A DNA stretch of 64,000 bases, taken from Limimaricola cinnabarinus (GTDB lineage Bacteria; Pseudomonadota; Alphaproteobacteria; Rhodobacterales; Rhodobacteraceae). Where the stretch lies: the NCBI RefSeq assembly GCF_002723615.1, contig NZ_KZ304951.1, positions 393,344 through 457,343 of the forward strand. The letters are read 5' to 3'. The translations under genes and the position numbers were made by a program. The stretch's first letter is position 1; each line of letters begins with the position of its first letter. Positions 1 to 8,011 of this stretch are shown piece after piece. Below the pieces are notes generated by a model. It was not told where the DNA came from and searched no databases. It saw only the letters and a list, made by a program, of their open reading frames with translations.

Positions 1-543
1 GTAGGCCGGGCGCTTGTTGCGGAAGTCGATGTAGTAGGAGTGCTCCCACACATCGAGGCCCAGAAGCGCGGTCTGGCCGAAGCAGAGCGGGTTCACGCCG
101 TTCTCGGTCTTGGTGACCTTGAGGCCGCCATCGCTGTCCTTGACGAGCCAGGCCCAGCCCGAGCCGAACTGGCCCGCGCCCGCGGCGGCGAACTCTTCCT
201 TGAACTTGTCGACCGAGCCGAAGCTGTCGGTGATCGCCTTTTCCAGCTCGCCCGGCATCTTGCTGTCGTTCGGGGTCATCATTTCCCAGAACTGGTTGTG
301 GTTCCACAGCTGGGAGATGTTGTTGAAGATGCCGTTCTGGGCAACGGCGTTCTTGTCATAGGTGCCGCGGATGATCTCTTCCATCGGCTTGCCGTCCCAC
401 TCGGTGCCGGCGATCAGCTTGTTGCCGTTGTCGACATAGGCCTTGTGGTGCAGGTCGTGGTGATATTCGAGCGTCTCCTTCGACATGCCCTTGGAGGCGA
501 GCGCGTCGTGGGCGTAGGGAAGGTCGGGAAGTTCGAAAGCCAT
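1..543 (-). CDS. sodB: Superoxide dismutase (Fe/Mn family), 3' end outside window
   Basis: Converts superoxide to hydrogen peroxide and oxygen in the cytoplasm. The first 181 codons are present and the C-terminus lies beyond base 1. The N-terminus MAFELPDLPYAHDAL, the following YHHDLHHKAYVDN segment, the WNHNQFWEMM helix and the C-terminal metal-site stretch DVWEHSYYIDFRN are all hallmarks of the iron/manganese superoxide dismutase fold; the WEH pair supplies the Asp/His-type metal ligands together with the upstream histidines. Metal choice (Fe or Mn) cannot be settled from these residues; sodB is given because iron is usual for this type in Proteobacteria. The gene starts at the ATG at 541-543 and has its own likely promoter upstream. 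It appears to be monocistronic at this end, as the next gene upstream is a separate unit on the same strand. Confidence 0.95.
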   Translation of the reverse strand, partial: MAFELPDLPYAHDALASKGMSKETLEYHHDLHHKAYVDNGNKLIAGTEWDGKPMEEIIRGTYDKNAVAQNGIFNNISQLWNHNQFWEMMTPNDSKMPGELEKAITDSFGSVDKFKEEFAAAGAGQFGSGWAWLVKDSDGGLKVTKTENGVNPLCFGQTALLGLDVWEHSYYIDFRNKRPAY

Positions 544-582
544 GTCGGTCTCGCTTTGCTGCCAGTGGTGGATTTGCGCCAC

Positions 583-612
583 ATAACAGAACCCCTGCGC
601 TGCAAAGGTCAA
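583..612 (-). promoter_or_regulatory. Possible sigma-70 promoter of sodB
   Basis: On the minus strand TTGACC (612-607) is followed after 18 bases by TGTTAT (588-583), a good -35 match and a four-of-six -10 match. It would start transcription about 30 bases before the sodB ATG at 543. Pattern match only; no start site data. Confidence 0.45.
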
Positions 613-649
613 TGGGAGAGGCCGGAAAATCCGGCGCCCCCGCGCCCGA

Positions 650-1993
650 TCAGAGCCAGTCGAGCCGCTCGCGGAAAGCTTCGCGCTCGGGGAAGTCGCG
701 CGCGTGGCGATCGCACAGGGCGCGCGCCTCCTCGTGCCTCTTGAGCGGGCGGCACAGGGTGATCAGCCGCTCGACCGGATCGGGGCGGGTGGGTGCCAGC
801 TCGGCCGCGCGCAGCAGCACCTCATGCGCGCCGTCGAGATCGCCCAGCCGCCGCGCCGCCGTCGCCTCGAGCATCAGCGCGTCGATGCTGGCCTCGACGA
901 GGTCGCGCTGCTGCCGGGCCAGGTCGCGCAGCGCCGCGTGGTCGTCGAGCCGGGCCAGCATCCGCATCGAGGACAAGAGCGCATCGAGGCTCATTACGGC
1001 CGGAGCCTCCGCCCCCCGCGGCCCGGCGACATAGCGGTCGAGCACGTTCGACATGATCCGGTTCACCAGATCGGGCGAGACGTGACGATAATCGTTCCGC
1101 GACCAGGCGACGGCGGGGTTCGACAATGTGACGAACTCGAAGGAGGGGAAGTAGTCCACGCCCTCGCGCGTGGCGACGAACTCCTCGATTGCGGCGCGCT
1201 GCACGGATTTGGAATAGGCGTTGGCCACCAGCACGTCCATCTCCCGAAAGGTCGCCAGAAGCGGCACGGGCGAGACGGTCACCAGCATCTTCAGCGGCTT
1301 GGCGCGGTGGCGCAGCAGCAAGGCGTGCAGCCGCTCCAGCCCGTCGAGCACGTCGGCATAGCTCAGCACCCGGAACTCGAATCGCTCGGGCTCGGCCTTC
1401 ACCGCCGCCTGCGGCGGCGCGACGTTGAGATAGAGCCGCAGCTTGCGGTCATACCATGTCTCGACATAGCCGAGCGTCACGATCACCACGTCGGCCTCGG
1501 CCACGCGGGCCATCGCGTCGAGATAGCGATGCCGGAAATCGAGAATCGTCTCGACCGGAAAATCGAGCCGCGCCATGCCGAGCTGCGCATCGCTGAACCG
1601 GCCGCCGCCGGTATCGTAGAGGATGTCCGCACCGGGAAAGCTGTCGCGATCGAGCGCCCAGCCCAGCTCGTTCAGGACCGAGTGGATCGAGTACTTGTTG
1701 AAGAAGTTGGCCGCCTCGCCCAGGCTCTCGCCGATCTCGCCCAGCTCGAACTCGCGGCTGACGACCCGCCGCCCGGCGGCATCGAGCGCGCGCTCGACAT
1801 TGCGCGCAAAGCACGAGCCGATGGCGAAGATCGTGTCGCCATCCTCGATCGCGAAGCTCGGGCTCGCCGTGGGTGCGGCCAGCGGATAGAGGCGGTCTCC
1901 GTCGCGCTCGGGCGAGGGGTAGCGACGAAGCCGGTTGCCGCGCGCCCGTCCGAAGGCTTCGATGGCCGGGACGGCTTCTATGTTGCGATCCAT
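650..1993 (-). CDS. GSCFA domain protein with C-terminal TPR-like region
   Basis: The protein of 447 residues carries the signature AIGSCFARNVERAL near residue 57, the motif that names the GSCFA family (SGNH-hydrolase-like fold, pfam08885). The Ser in GSCF corresponds to the nucleophile position of related SGNH esterases; the substrate of GSCFA proteins is not established, but the family is often found with surface polysaccharide genes. Further conserved-looking segments are VTLGYVETWYD and LVTVSPVPLLATF. The last about 110 residues are Ala/Leu/Arg-rich helical pairs (ARRLGDLDGAHEVLLRAAEL) that read like tetratricopeptide repeats. The ATG at 1993 lies 172 bases from the divergent GT61 gene, which supports a role in modifying a secreted or surface glycan. 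This is inference from neighbours, not from a known reaction. Confidence 0.85.
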   Translation of the reverse strand: MDRNIEAVPAIEAFGRARGNRLRRYPSPERDGDRLYPLAAPTASPSFAIEDGDTIFAIGSCFARNVERALDAAGRRVVSREFELGEIGESLGEAANFFNKYSIHSVLNELGWALDRDSFPGADILYDTGGGRFSDAQLGMARLDFPVETILDFRHRYLDAMARVAEADVVIVTLGYVETWYDRKLRLYLNVAPPQAAVKAEPERFEFRVLSYADVLDGLERLHALLLRHRAKPLKMLVTVSPVPLLATFREMDVLVANAYSKSVQRAAIEEFVATREGVDYFPSFEFVTLSNPAVAWSRNDYRHVSPDLVNRIMSNVLDRYVAGPRGAEAPAVMSLDALLSSMRMLARLDDHAALRDLARQQRDLVEASIDALMLEATAARRLGDLDGAHEVLLRAAELAPTRPDPVERLITLCRPLKRHEEARALCDRHARDFPEREAFRERLDWL

Positions 1994-2165
1994 GGCGCGG
2001 GCTCTCCTTGCTTCTATCCGAGCCTAGCCACGGCTCCGGGGCCAGACAACATCACCCGCGGGGCAAAAATGCGGCCCTTGCCGAGGATGGCCCTGCCCGC
2101 GCCGCAAATCGGGCGTAAGACGGGGCGGACGCCCGGCCGGGCGCATCCACCGCGAAGGACCGCCC

Positions 2166-3281
2166 ATGCCAGACGACACGACACGCCCCCCCGATCTCTC
2201 CGCTTCGATCGCCCACAGGATCCGCCGGCTCGACCGCGCCCTCGTGGTGCCGCCGCCCGAGGGCGGGCCGAACCGCTCGGTGCAAAGATCCGGCGTGCTC
2301 GACGAAGCGGGGCTGCCGGTCGAGGAGGCCGTGACCTGGCGCGGCGACAGCCCGGTCACCGTGCCGCCCGCCCTGCCCGACGGCCCGGTCGATGCGCTGG
2401 CCGGGCGCTGGCTCTTTCTCGGGCCGCTCTTCGGGCATTTCGGTCATTTCCTGGCCGAGAGCATCTCGCGGCTCTGGGCGCTCGACGCGCTGCGCGGCGA
2501 GATCGACGGGGTGCTCTACGTGCCCAAGTTCCAGCACAGGGTGCAGCATGTCGCCGAGACCTACCGCCCCTTTCTCAAGGCGCTCGGTGTCGACGTGCCG
2601 ATGCGCAGTCTCGAGCGGCCGACGCGGGTGGAGCGGCTGCACGTGCCGGTGCAGGGCTTCGGCATGTTCGGCATGATCGAGGGCGCGCCTGAGTTTCGCG
2701 CCTACATGCGCCGCCATGCGGGCCGCGACATCGCGCCTAAGGGCGCGCGCAAGATCTACATCTCGCGCAGCGCGCTGCCGCCGGGGCGTGGCTCGATCCT
2801 GGGCGAGGCGCGGCTCGAAGCCTGGCTCGAGGCCGAGGGCTACGAGGTGTTTCACCCGCAAAAGCACGATCACGCCACCCAGATCGCGGCCTACAAGGCC
2901 GCCACGCATGTGATCGCCGTCGATTGCTCGCCGCTGCACCTGCTGGCGCTGGTCGGCAATGCCGATCAGCGCGTCGGCATCATCGCCCGGCGCCCCGGTG
3001 GTCTCGGGGCGCTGTTTGCCCGGCAGATCCGCGCCTTCACCGGCGCGCAGGCCGTCGCCGTGGACGCGCTGCGCCGCAACTGGATCGAACAGACCGCGAA
3101 ACGACCCGACAGGATGAGCTGGGGCGAGGTCGACTTCGCGCAGATCGGTGCCGCGCTGGGCGAAGCGGGGCTGGTCGAGAACGGGCGCGGCTGGACCGCG
3201 CTCGACGCCGCGCAGGTCGAGGCGGAAATCGCCCGGCTGACCCCCTCGACCCGCAGCGGGCTCAGGCCCTACGAGGGCTGA
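2166..3281 (+). CDS. Glycosyltransferase family 61 (DUF563) protein
   Basis: A 371-residue protein that resembles the DUF563/GT61 family, which transfer pentose or hexose units to glycans. Typical features are the GPLFGHFGHFLAESISRLW segment near residue 85, the KIYISRSALPPGRG segment in the middle (the family usually has a KxYISR motif at this point), and the C-terminal HVIAVDCSPLHLLALVG stretch where the family places a nucleotide-sugar site. There is no signal peptide or membrane helix, so it should act in the cytoplasm. An AAGGA ribosome site sits 6 bases before the ATG. It is divergent from the GSCFA gene, and both probably serve polysaccharide decoration. The sugar donor and acceptor cannot be told from the sequence. 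Confidence 0.85.
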   Translation: MPDDTTRPPDLSASIAHRIRRLDRALVVPPPEGGPNRSVQRSGVLDEAGLPVEEAVTWRGDSPVTVPPALPDGPVDALAGRWLFLGPLFGHFGHFLAESISRLWALDALRGEIDGVLYVPKFQHRVQHVAETYRPFLKALGVDVPMRSLERPTRVERLHVPVQGFGMFGMIEGAPEFRAYMRRHAGRDIAPKGARKIYISRSALPPGRGSILGEARLEAWLEAEGYEVFHPQKHDHATQIAAYKAATHVIAVDCSPLHLLALVGNADQRVGIIARRPGGLGALFARQIRAFTGAQAVAVDALRRNWIEQTAKRPDRMSWGEVDFAQIGAALGEAGLVENGRGWTALDAAQVEAEIARLTPSTRSGLRPYEG

Positions 3282-3346
3282 TTCCGCCCAGGCGCGTCCA
3301 GGCGCGCGCCAATGCGCCCTGACGTGCTTCGGACGCAATTCATGCG

Positions 3347-3381
3347 AAAAGGGCGGCGGCCCGCATGGCCACCGCCCCTTT
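3347..3381. terminator. Bidirectional rho-independent terminator
   Basis: GGGCGGCGGCC (3351-3361) pairs with GGCCACCGCCC (3367-3377) with one mismatch and a 5-base loop. It is flanked by AAAA on the left and CTTT on the right, so it can serve both the GT61 gene and the convergent small membrane protein gene. Confidence 0.75.
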
Positions 3382-3415
3382 CAATCCACACCCGCAAGGC
3401 GCATGCCTGGCGTGC

Positions 3416-3829
3416 TTACTGCACCACCTCGGCGTCGCCTTCGACTTCGATGACCTCGGTGTCGTCGGTCTCGGCTTCGGTCTCGTCGATCTCGGTGCCG
3501 ATCTCGGTCGCGGTTTCGTCGATCTCGGTGCCGATTTCGGTCGCCGTCTCGTCGATCTCGGTCTCGATGGCCGTGCCCGTCTCCTCGACGCTTTCGACCA
3601 CGGGCTCCTCGGTCTCGAGCAGGGATTCCTCGGCCGCTTCGGATTCGACGCTGATATTGGTCTCGTCACCGATCACGTCGGTGTTCTCGACATCGGTGCC
3701 GCCTGCGAACAGCCAGTAAAGGACGATGACCGCGACGACGAGGCCGCCGACGATGAGCGCGATCGACGAGCCGCCCTTCTTCTTCGGCGGCGGGTTGGTG
3801 TTGTTGTGGTTGATGTTCGGGTCGGACAT
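3416..3829 (-). CDS. Small acidic membrane protein with 11-residue repeats
   Basis: Unrecognised protein of 137 residues. A Pro/Lys-rich N-terminus (NPPPKKKGG) is followed by one transmembrane helix at about residues 22-42 (SIALIVGGLVVAVIVLYWLF) and then a highly acidic tail of roughly 90 residues. The tail contains three consecutive 11-residue units (ETGTAIETEID, then two identical ETATEIGTEID) at about residues 83-115. The positive-inside rule puts the lysines in the cytoplasm and the acidic tail outside. I chose the ATG at 3829 rather than one at 3847 because GGAG lies 8 bases before it. The gene is convergent with the GT61 gene and shares its terminator. No function is proposed; an envelope-stress or spacer role is conceivable. 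Conserved length and family unknown to me. Confidence 0.7.
   Translation of the reverse strand: MSDPNINHNNTNPPPKKKGGSSIALIVGGLVVAVIVLYWLFAGGTDVENTDVIGDETNISVESEAAEESLLETEEPVVESVEETGTAIETEIDETATEIGTEIDETATEIGTEIDETEAETDDTEVIEVEGDAEVVQ
3485..3583. repeat. Three 33-bp in-frame tandem repeats
   Basis: The stretch holds three head-to-tail 33-base units coding for the 11-residue repeats of the small acidic membrane protein. The two units nearest the C-terminus encode identical peptides with a few silent differences; the third is diverged. The period keeps the reading frame, so copy-number change would lengthen or shorten the acidic tail without breaking the protein. Confidence 0.8.
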
Positions 3830-4049
3830 GCGAGATGCTCCGTTCATGTGTCATTTGACGGGGCAACGTCACCCTGATCGGACCGGTTCCTCGGAGGATC
3901 AAATTATTGTTGGGGCAGGATCCGGTGCCATGCCGGGGTTCTCCATGCTTCGCAAAGGTTTGGCCGCAGGGCTTCATGCGGCGTATCGGCACGGGGGGGT
4001 TTCTCGGAGCGGCACCGCACGCTAGGAGAACCGCGAATGAGAGGTCACC

Positions 4050-5240
4050 ATGCTGTTCTGGATCATTGCTGCCGGCCTGTCGGCCATCGTACTGGCCGCG
4101 CTTCTGGCCCCCTTGCGGCGACGCGACGAAAACGAGGCCCCGGCCCCGGACGTCGCCTTCTACAAGGGCCAGATGTCGGAGATCGAGAACGAGCATGAGC
4201 GCGGGCTGCTTTCGGAAGAGGAAACCGAGCGCGCCCGCACCGAGATCGCCCGCAGGCTGCTCGCGGCCGACAGGTCGGGCCGGCGCGAGGCCCTGGGCCG
4301 CGGCCCGGCATGGCCCGCCGCCGCGCTCGGCGCGGTGGTGCTGATCGGCGGCGCTTTTCTCGTCTATGCCGATCTCGGCGCTCCCGGCCTGCCCGACCAG
4401 CCGCTCCAGGCGCGCCTTGCCGCGGCGCAGGAGCTGCGCGCGGCGCGGCCGTCGCAACAGCAGGCCGAGTCCCGCACCCCCGCCACACCGGTTCAGGCCC
4501 CGCAGGAGTATCTCGACATGGTCGCCGAGCTGCGCGCCGCCGTGCCCGAGCGCCCGGAGGATCTCACCGGCTGGACGCTTCTGTCGCGCCACGAAGCCGC
4601 CTTGGGCAATTACGCCGCCGCCGCGCGCGCGCAGGAACGGGTGATCGCGCTCAAGGGCGCGGCGGCGAGCTTCGAGGACCGGCTGGCGCTGATCGACCGG
4701 ATGGTGGCAGCGGCGGGCGGCCTCGTCTCGGCCGATGTCGAAGAGCGGCTGACACGGCTGCTGGCGGAGCGCGACGACGCGGCCGGACCGCTCTATTACA
4801 TGGGCCTGCTGCACGCCCAGACCGAGCGCCCCGACCTGGCCTTCCGCTACTGGAAGCGCGCCATCGAACAGGGCGACCCGGCGGCCCCGCATGTCGCGCT
4901 GGCGCGCGCGCAGATCCCCCGCGCCGCCGCCCTGGCCGGCGTCGATTACAGCCTGCCGCCCCTGCCCGGCCCCTCGGCCGCCGATATCGAGGCGGCGGGC
5001 GAGATGACGGCCGAGGACCGCGAGGGGATGATCCGCGGCATGGTCGAGGGGCTGGCGAGCCGTCTGGCCGAAACCGGCGGATCGGCCGAGGAATGGGCGC
5101 GGCTGATCGGCGCGCTCGGGGTCCTGGGCGAGCGCGAGCGCGCCGCGGCGATCTGGGCCGAAGCGCAACAGGTCTTCGCGGGCACGCCCGATCTCGACAA
5201 GATCCGCGCCGCGGCGCGCGAAGCGGGAGTCGAAGGATGA
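4050..5240 (+). CDS. ccmI: c-type cytochrome biogenesis protein CcmI
   Basis: CcmI chaperones apocytochrome c to the haem ligation complex (CcmF/H) at the periplasmic face of the inner membrane. The protein of 396 residues has the family layout: an N-terminal membrane helix ([20 protein letters not shown]), a charged leucine-zipper-like loop with the typical [22 protein letters not shown] segment, a second membrane helix near residue 90-110 ([22 protein letters not shown]), and a periplasmic C-terminal part with TPR-like helices ([26 protein letters not shown]). The ATG at 4050 has GAGAGG upstream. Its stop overlaps the start of ruvX (ATGA at 5237-5240), so the two are translationally coupled. 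The other ccm genes are not in this window. Confidence 0.9.
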   Translation: MLFWIIAAGLSAIVLAALLAPLRRRDENEAPAPDVAFYKGQMSEIENEHERGLLSEEETERARTEIARRLLAADRSGRREALGRGPAWPAAALGAVVLIGGAFLVYADLGAPGLPDQPLQARLAAAQELRAARPSQQQAESRTPATPVQAPQEYLDMVAELRAAVPERPEDLTGWTLLSRHEAALGNYAAAARAQERVIALKGAAASFEDRLALIDRMVAAAGGLVSADVEERLTRLLAERDDAAGPLYYMGLLHAQTERPDLAFRYWKRAIEQGDPAAPHVALARAQIPRAAALAGVDYSLPPLPGPSAADIEAAGEMTAEDREGMIRGMVEGLASRLAETGGSAEEWARLIGALGVLGERERAAAIWAEAQQVFAGTPDLDKIRAAAREAGVEG

Positions 5241-5710
5241 TCCACGAGACGGTAGAGGAATTCGCCGCCGCCCTGCCGCGCGCGGGCGCGCTGGCAGGGC
5301 TCGATCTGGGCACCAAGACCATCGGCGTCGCCGTCTCCGACGGGCTGCGCTCGGTCTCCACGCCGCTCGAGACGGTGAAGCGCAGGAAGTTCACGCAGGA
5401 TGCCGGGCGGCTTCTGGAAATCGCGCAGGGGCGCGATCTGGCGGGCTTCGTGCTCGGCTTGCCGCGCAACATGGACGGCTCGGAAGGCCCGCGCGCGCAA
5501 TCGACCCGCGCCTTCGCCCGCAACCTGTCGCGGCTTACCGAGGTGCCGATCGTCTATTGGGACGAGCGGCTTTCGACCGTCGCGGCCGAACGGGCGCTGA
5601 TCGAAGCGGATCATTCGCGCAAGCGGCGCGGCGAGATCATCGACGCGGTGGCGGCGGGCTACATCCTGCAAGGTCTGCTCGACCGGCTGTCCTACATGGC
5701 GCGCCCATGA
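5237..5710 (+). CDS. ruvX: Putative Holliday junction resolvase RuvX/YqgF
   Basis: RNase H-fold nuclease of 157 residues, proposed to act on Holliday junctions or to process the 5' end of 16S rRNA precursor. The N-terminal strand [18 protein letters not shown] carries the first catalytic Asp; [17 protein letters not shown] and [17 protein letters not shown] are the standard second and third motifs with the Glu/Asp pair, and [14 protein letters not shown] near the end holds the last Asp. A leading extension of about 18 residues precedes the fold. It starts inside the ccmI stop codon and its own stop overlaps the next ATG (5707), so ccmI, ruvX and the DUF1289 gene form one unit. Confidence 0.9.
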   Translation: MIHETVEEFAAALPRAGALAGLDLGTKTIGVAVSDGLRSVSTPLETVKRRKFTQDAGRLLEIAQGRDLAGFVLGLPRNMDGSEGPRAQSTRAFARNLSRLTEVPIVYWDERLSTVAAERALIEADHSRKRRGEIIDAVAAGYILQGLLDRLSYMARP

Positions 5711-5937
5711 GCGACGAGCCCTGGCGCCGCGACGAGATCGAGAGCCCCTGCGTCAAGCTCTGCACGATCCACCCCGAAACGCGGCTCTGCCTGGGCTGCG
5801 CGCGTTCGATGGACGAGATCGCCCGCTGGGGCCGGATGGAGGCCGAAGAGCGGGCGCGCATCATGGCCGAGCTGCCCGAGCGCAGCCCCGCCCCCAAGGG
5901 GCGGCGCGGCGGCCGAAAGGCGCGGCTCGAGCGTTAG
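5707..5937 (+). CDS. DUF1289 domain small cysteine protein
   Basis: A 76-residue protein with the DUF1289 pattern: [23 protein letters not shown] followed by [19 protein letters not shown]. The four cysteines in C-x3-C-x9-C-x2-C spacing probably bind a metal (zinc or an iron-sulfur centre); this is inferred from spacing, as the family has no established function. The C-terminus is very basic. It overlaps ruvX by four bases and its last bases overlap the stop of the convergent permease gene by four bases. Confidence 0.85.
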   Translation: MSDEPWRRDEIESPCVKLCTIHPETRLCLGCARSMDEIARWGRMEAEERARIMAELPERSPAPKGRRGGRKARLER

Positions 5938-6755
5938 ATCAGCGCCTTGCGCAGCATGTTGAGCGCGACGAGGATCAGGAAGGCGCCGAACACCCGCTTG
6001 AGCCGCGCGGGCTTGGTCCGATGCGCCAGCGCCGCCCCGATCGGGGCGGTCAGAAGCGTCATCGCGATGACGATGAGAAAGGCCGGCAGGTTCACCGAGC
6101 CCAGCGTCATCGGCGGCGCCACCCCGACGGGCAGCGGCGTCAGCAGGAACCCCATGACCGAGGGCAGCGCGATCAGCAGCCCGAAACCCGCCGCCGTCGC
6201 CACGGCGCGGTGGATCGGCACGCCGTGCAGCGTCATGATCGGCACCCCGAAGCTGCCGCCGCCGATGCCCATCAGCACCGACAAAAACCCCACCACCGAA
6301 GACGCGGCCCCCCGCACGATCCCGCCCGGCATCGTCTCGCCCAGCCGCCAGTCGCTGCGCCCCAGCACCATGTAGAGCGAGACGCCGAGCGCGAGGAAGC
6401 CGAAGATCAGCTGCAGCGTCACCGTGCGCAGCTGCGCCACCACCAGCACGCCTAAGATCGCGCCCAGCGCGATCCCCGGCGCCCAGCCGCGCAGCACCGC
6501 CCAGTCCACCGCGCCCTTGCGGTTGTGGCTCAGGACCGAGCGGGCGGAGGTGACGATGATGGTGGCAAGCGAGGTGGCAAGGCAGATCTGCATGAGCTGC
6601 GGCGTCTCGTAGCCCAGCGCCGCGAAAGCATAGAAAAAGGCCGGCACGAGCACGATCCCGCCGCCGACGCCGAGCAGCCCCGCGAGCACGCCCGCGAAGG
6701 CGCCGATCCCCATCAGCATGGCGCCCATGGCAAGCAGCAATGTGGTGTCGGTCAT
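5934..6755 (-). CDS. TauE/SafE family sulfite or organosulfonate exporter
   Basis: Integral membrane protein of 273 residues with about eight helices and the two inverted repeats characteristic of TauE/SafE permeases. The first repeat shows GVLAGLLGVGGGIVLVPAF and the second VGFLSVLMGIGGGSFGVPIM; these Gly-rich GxGGG loops are the family signature. Members export sulfite, sulfoacetate or related anions; the substrate here cannot be assigned because no sulfonate catabolism gene is nearby. GGAG lies 9 bases before the chosen ATG at 6755, and the stop at 5934 overlaps the DUF1289 gene on the other strand. Followed upstream (higher coordinates) by dusA on the same strand with an 83-base gap. Confidence 0.88.
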   Translation of the reverse strand: MTDTTLLLAMGAMLMGIGAFAGVLAGLLGVGGGIVLVPAFFYAFAALGYETPQLMQICLATSLATIIVTSARSVLSHNRKGAVDWAVLRGWAPGIALGAILGVLVVAQLRTVTLQLIFGFLALGVSLYMVLGRSDWRLGETMPGGIVRGAASSVVGFLSVLMGIGGGSFGVPIMTLHGVPIHRAVATAAGFGLLIALPSVMGFLLTPLPVGVAPPMTLGSVNLPAFLIVIAMTLLTAPIGAALAHRTKPARLKRVFGAFLILVALNMLRKALI

Positions 6756-6838
6756 CTGGCGCTCCGGCTCGTTGCCTTCTGGCCGATGCCCGCTTGCTGC
6801 CCCGATCGCAAGGGGCGGCGCGGTGCTCCGGCCCCGCT

Positions 6839-7858
6839 TCACGCCGCCTGTTGCAGATCCTCGATGCGGGAAAGCGCCTCGCGCACCAGCTCCGGCCCCG
6901 CGCCTGCGCGCGATGCGCCTTCGGACAGCACCCGCCGCCAGCCCCGCGCGCCCGGCCGCCCCGCGAACAACCCCAGCATGTGGCGGGTCACCTGGTGCAG
7001 CCGCCCGCCCGCGGCGAGATGCGCCTCGATATAGGGCAGCATTTCCTGCACCACTGCCTCGGCGCTGCTGTCCCGGGAAGCCCCCCAGATGCGGCGATCG
7101 GCCTCGCACAGCATGTCGGCGGGCGTATGATAGGCCGCGCGCCCGACCATCACCCCGTCGAGCCCGGCGGCGAGAAAGGCCTCGGCCTGCTGCAGTGAAG
7201 TGATGCCGCCATTGATTGAGAGATGCAGCTGCGGGAAGTCGCGCTTCATCCGCCTCACCAGATCGTAGTCGAGCGGTGGAATGTCGCGGTTTTCCTTGGG
7301 GCTGAGCCCCTGCAGCCAAGCCTTGCGGGCATGGATGGTGAAGCGGTTCACCCCGGCGGCGGCGACCGTTTCGAGAAAGCGCGGCAGCACCTCTTCGGGT
7401 GCCTGCTCATCGACGCCGATGCGGCACTTGACCGTGACCTCGACGGGGCTCGCCGCGATCATCGCCGAGCAGCAGTCGGCGACAAGCTCGGGCCGGGTCA
7501 TCAGCACCGCGCCGAACGCGCCGGACTGCACCCTGTCGGAGGGGCAGCCGCAGTTGAGGTTGATCTCGTCATAGCCCTGATCCGCCCCGATCCGGGCCGC
7601 CTCGCGCAGCTCCGAAGGCGCCGAGCCGCCCAGTTGCAGCGCCACCGGATGCTCCGGCGCACCAAAGCCCAAGAGCCTGTCGCGGTCGCCATGCAGCACC
7701 GCCGGGGCGGTGACCATCTCGGTATAAAGCAGGGTCCGGCGCGACAGCAGCCGGTGCAGATGACGGCAATGACGGTCGGTCCAGTCCATCATCGGAGCCA
7801 CGCTCAGCCGCGCGGCTTGGCGAATGTCGGTGCTCTGCGATGTCGGTTGGCTTTGCAT
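6839..7858 (-). CDS. dusA: tRNA-dihydrouridine synthase A
   Basis: FMN enzyme that reduces uridine 20/20a in the tRNA D-loop using NADPH. The 339-residue protein begins its TIM barrel with LSVAPMMDWTDRHCRHLHRL, has the conserved YDEINLNCGCPSDRVQSGAFGAVLM segment with the active-site Cys, the KCRIGVDE and FTIHARKAWLQGLSPKENR motifs that separate DusA from DusB/C, and the GGI and GVMVGRAAY phosphate-binding turns. An upstream in-frame ATG at 7990 exists, but the sequence before 7858 does not resemble the family, so the ATG at 7858 (GAGAG upstream) is preferred. Confidence 0.93.
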   Translation of the reverse strand: MQSQPTSQSTDIRQAARLSVAPMMDWTDRHCRHLHRLLSRRTLLYTEMVTAPAVLHGDRDRLLGFGAPEHPVALQLGGSAPSELREAARIGADQGYDEINLNCGCPSDRVQSGAFGAVLMTRPELVADCCSAMIAASPVEVTVKCRIGVDEQAPEEVLPRFLETVAAAGVNRFTIHARKAWLQGLSPKENRDIPPLDYDLVRRMKRDFPQLHLSINGGITSLQQAEAFLAAGLDGVMVGRAAYHTPADMLCEADRRIWGASRDSSAEAVVQEMLPYIEAHLAAGGRLHQVTRHMLGLFAGRPGARGWRRVLSEGASRAGAGPELVREALSRIEDLQQAA

Positions 7859-8011
7859 GTCGACTGCTCTCGATGTCTTGCGGGGGCCGCGCCGAGCCCG
7901 GCCGGTTGCCTGCGCATGTGCCGCGCGATGCGGCACCGGAAATGGCCTGTAGCACTTTTCCCAAGGCGAATGCCAGCCGCCGGAAAGCACCGTTCCGGGG
8001 CCGCGCCGCCG

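Noticed and set aside
621-635. GCCGGA-AAA-TCCGGC hairpin after the GSCFA gene
   Set aside because: Only a 6-bp stem with no U-run; too weak to list as a terminator.
2052-3338. Minus-strand frame of 428 codons opposite the GT61 gene
   Set aside because: The plus-strand gene carries clear DUF563 motifs and a ribosome site; the minus frame has none.
3485-3583. The 33-base repeats as a CRISPR array or minisatellite outside a gene
   Set aside because: No spacers; the repeats are adjacent, in frame and encode an 11-residue unit within an open gene with a ribosome site.
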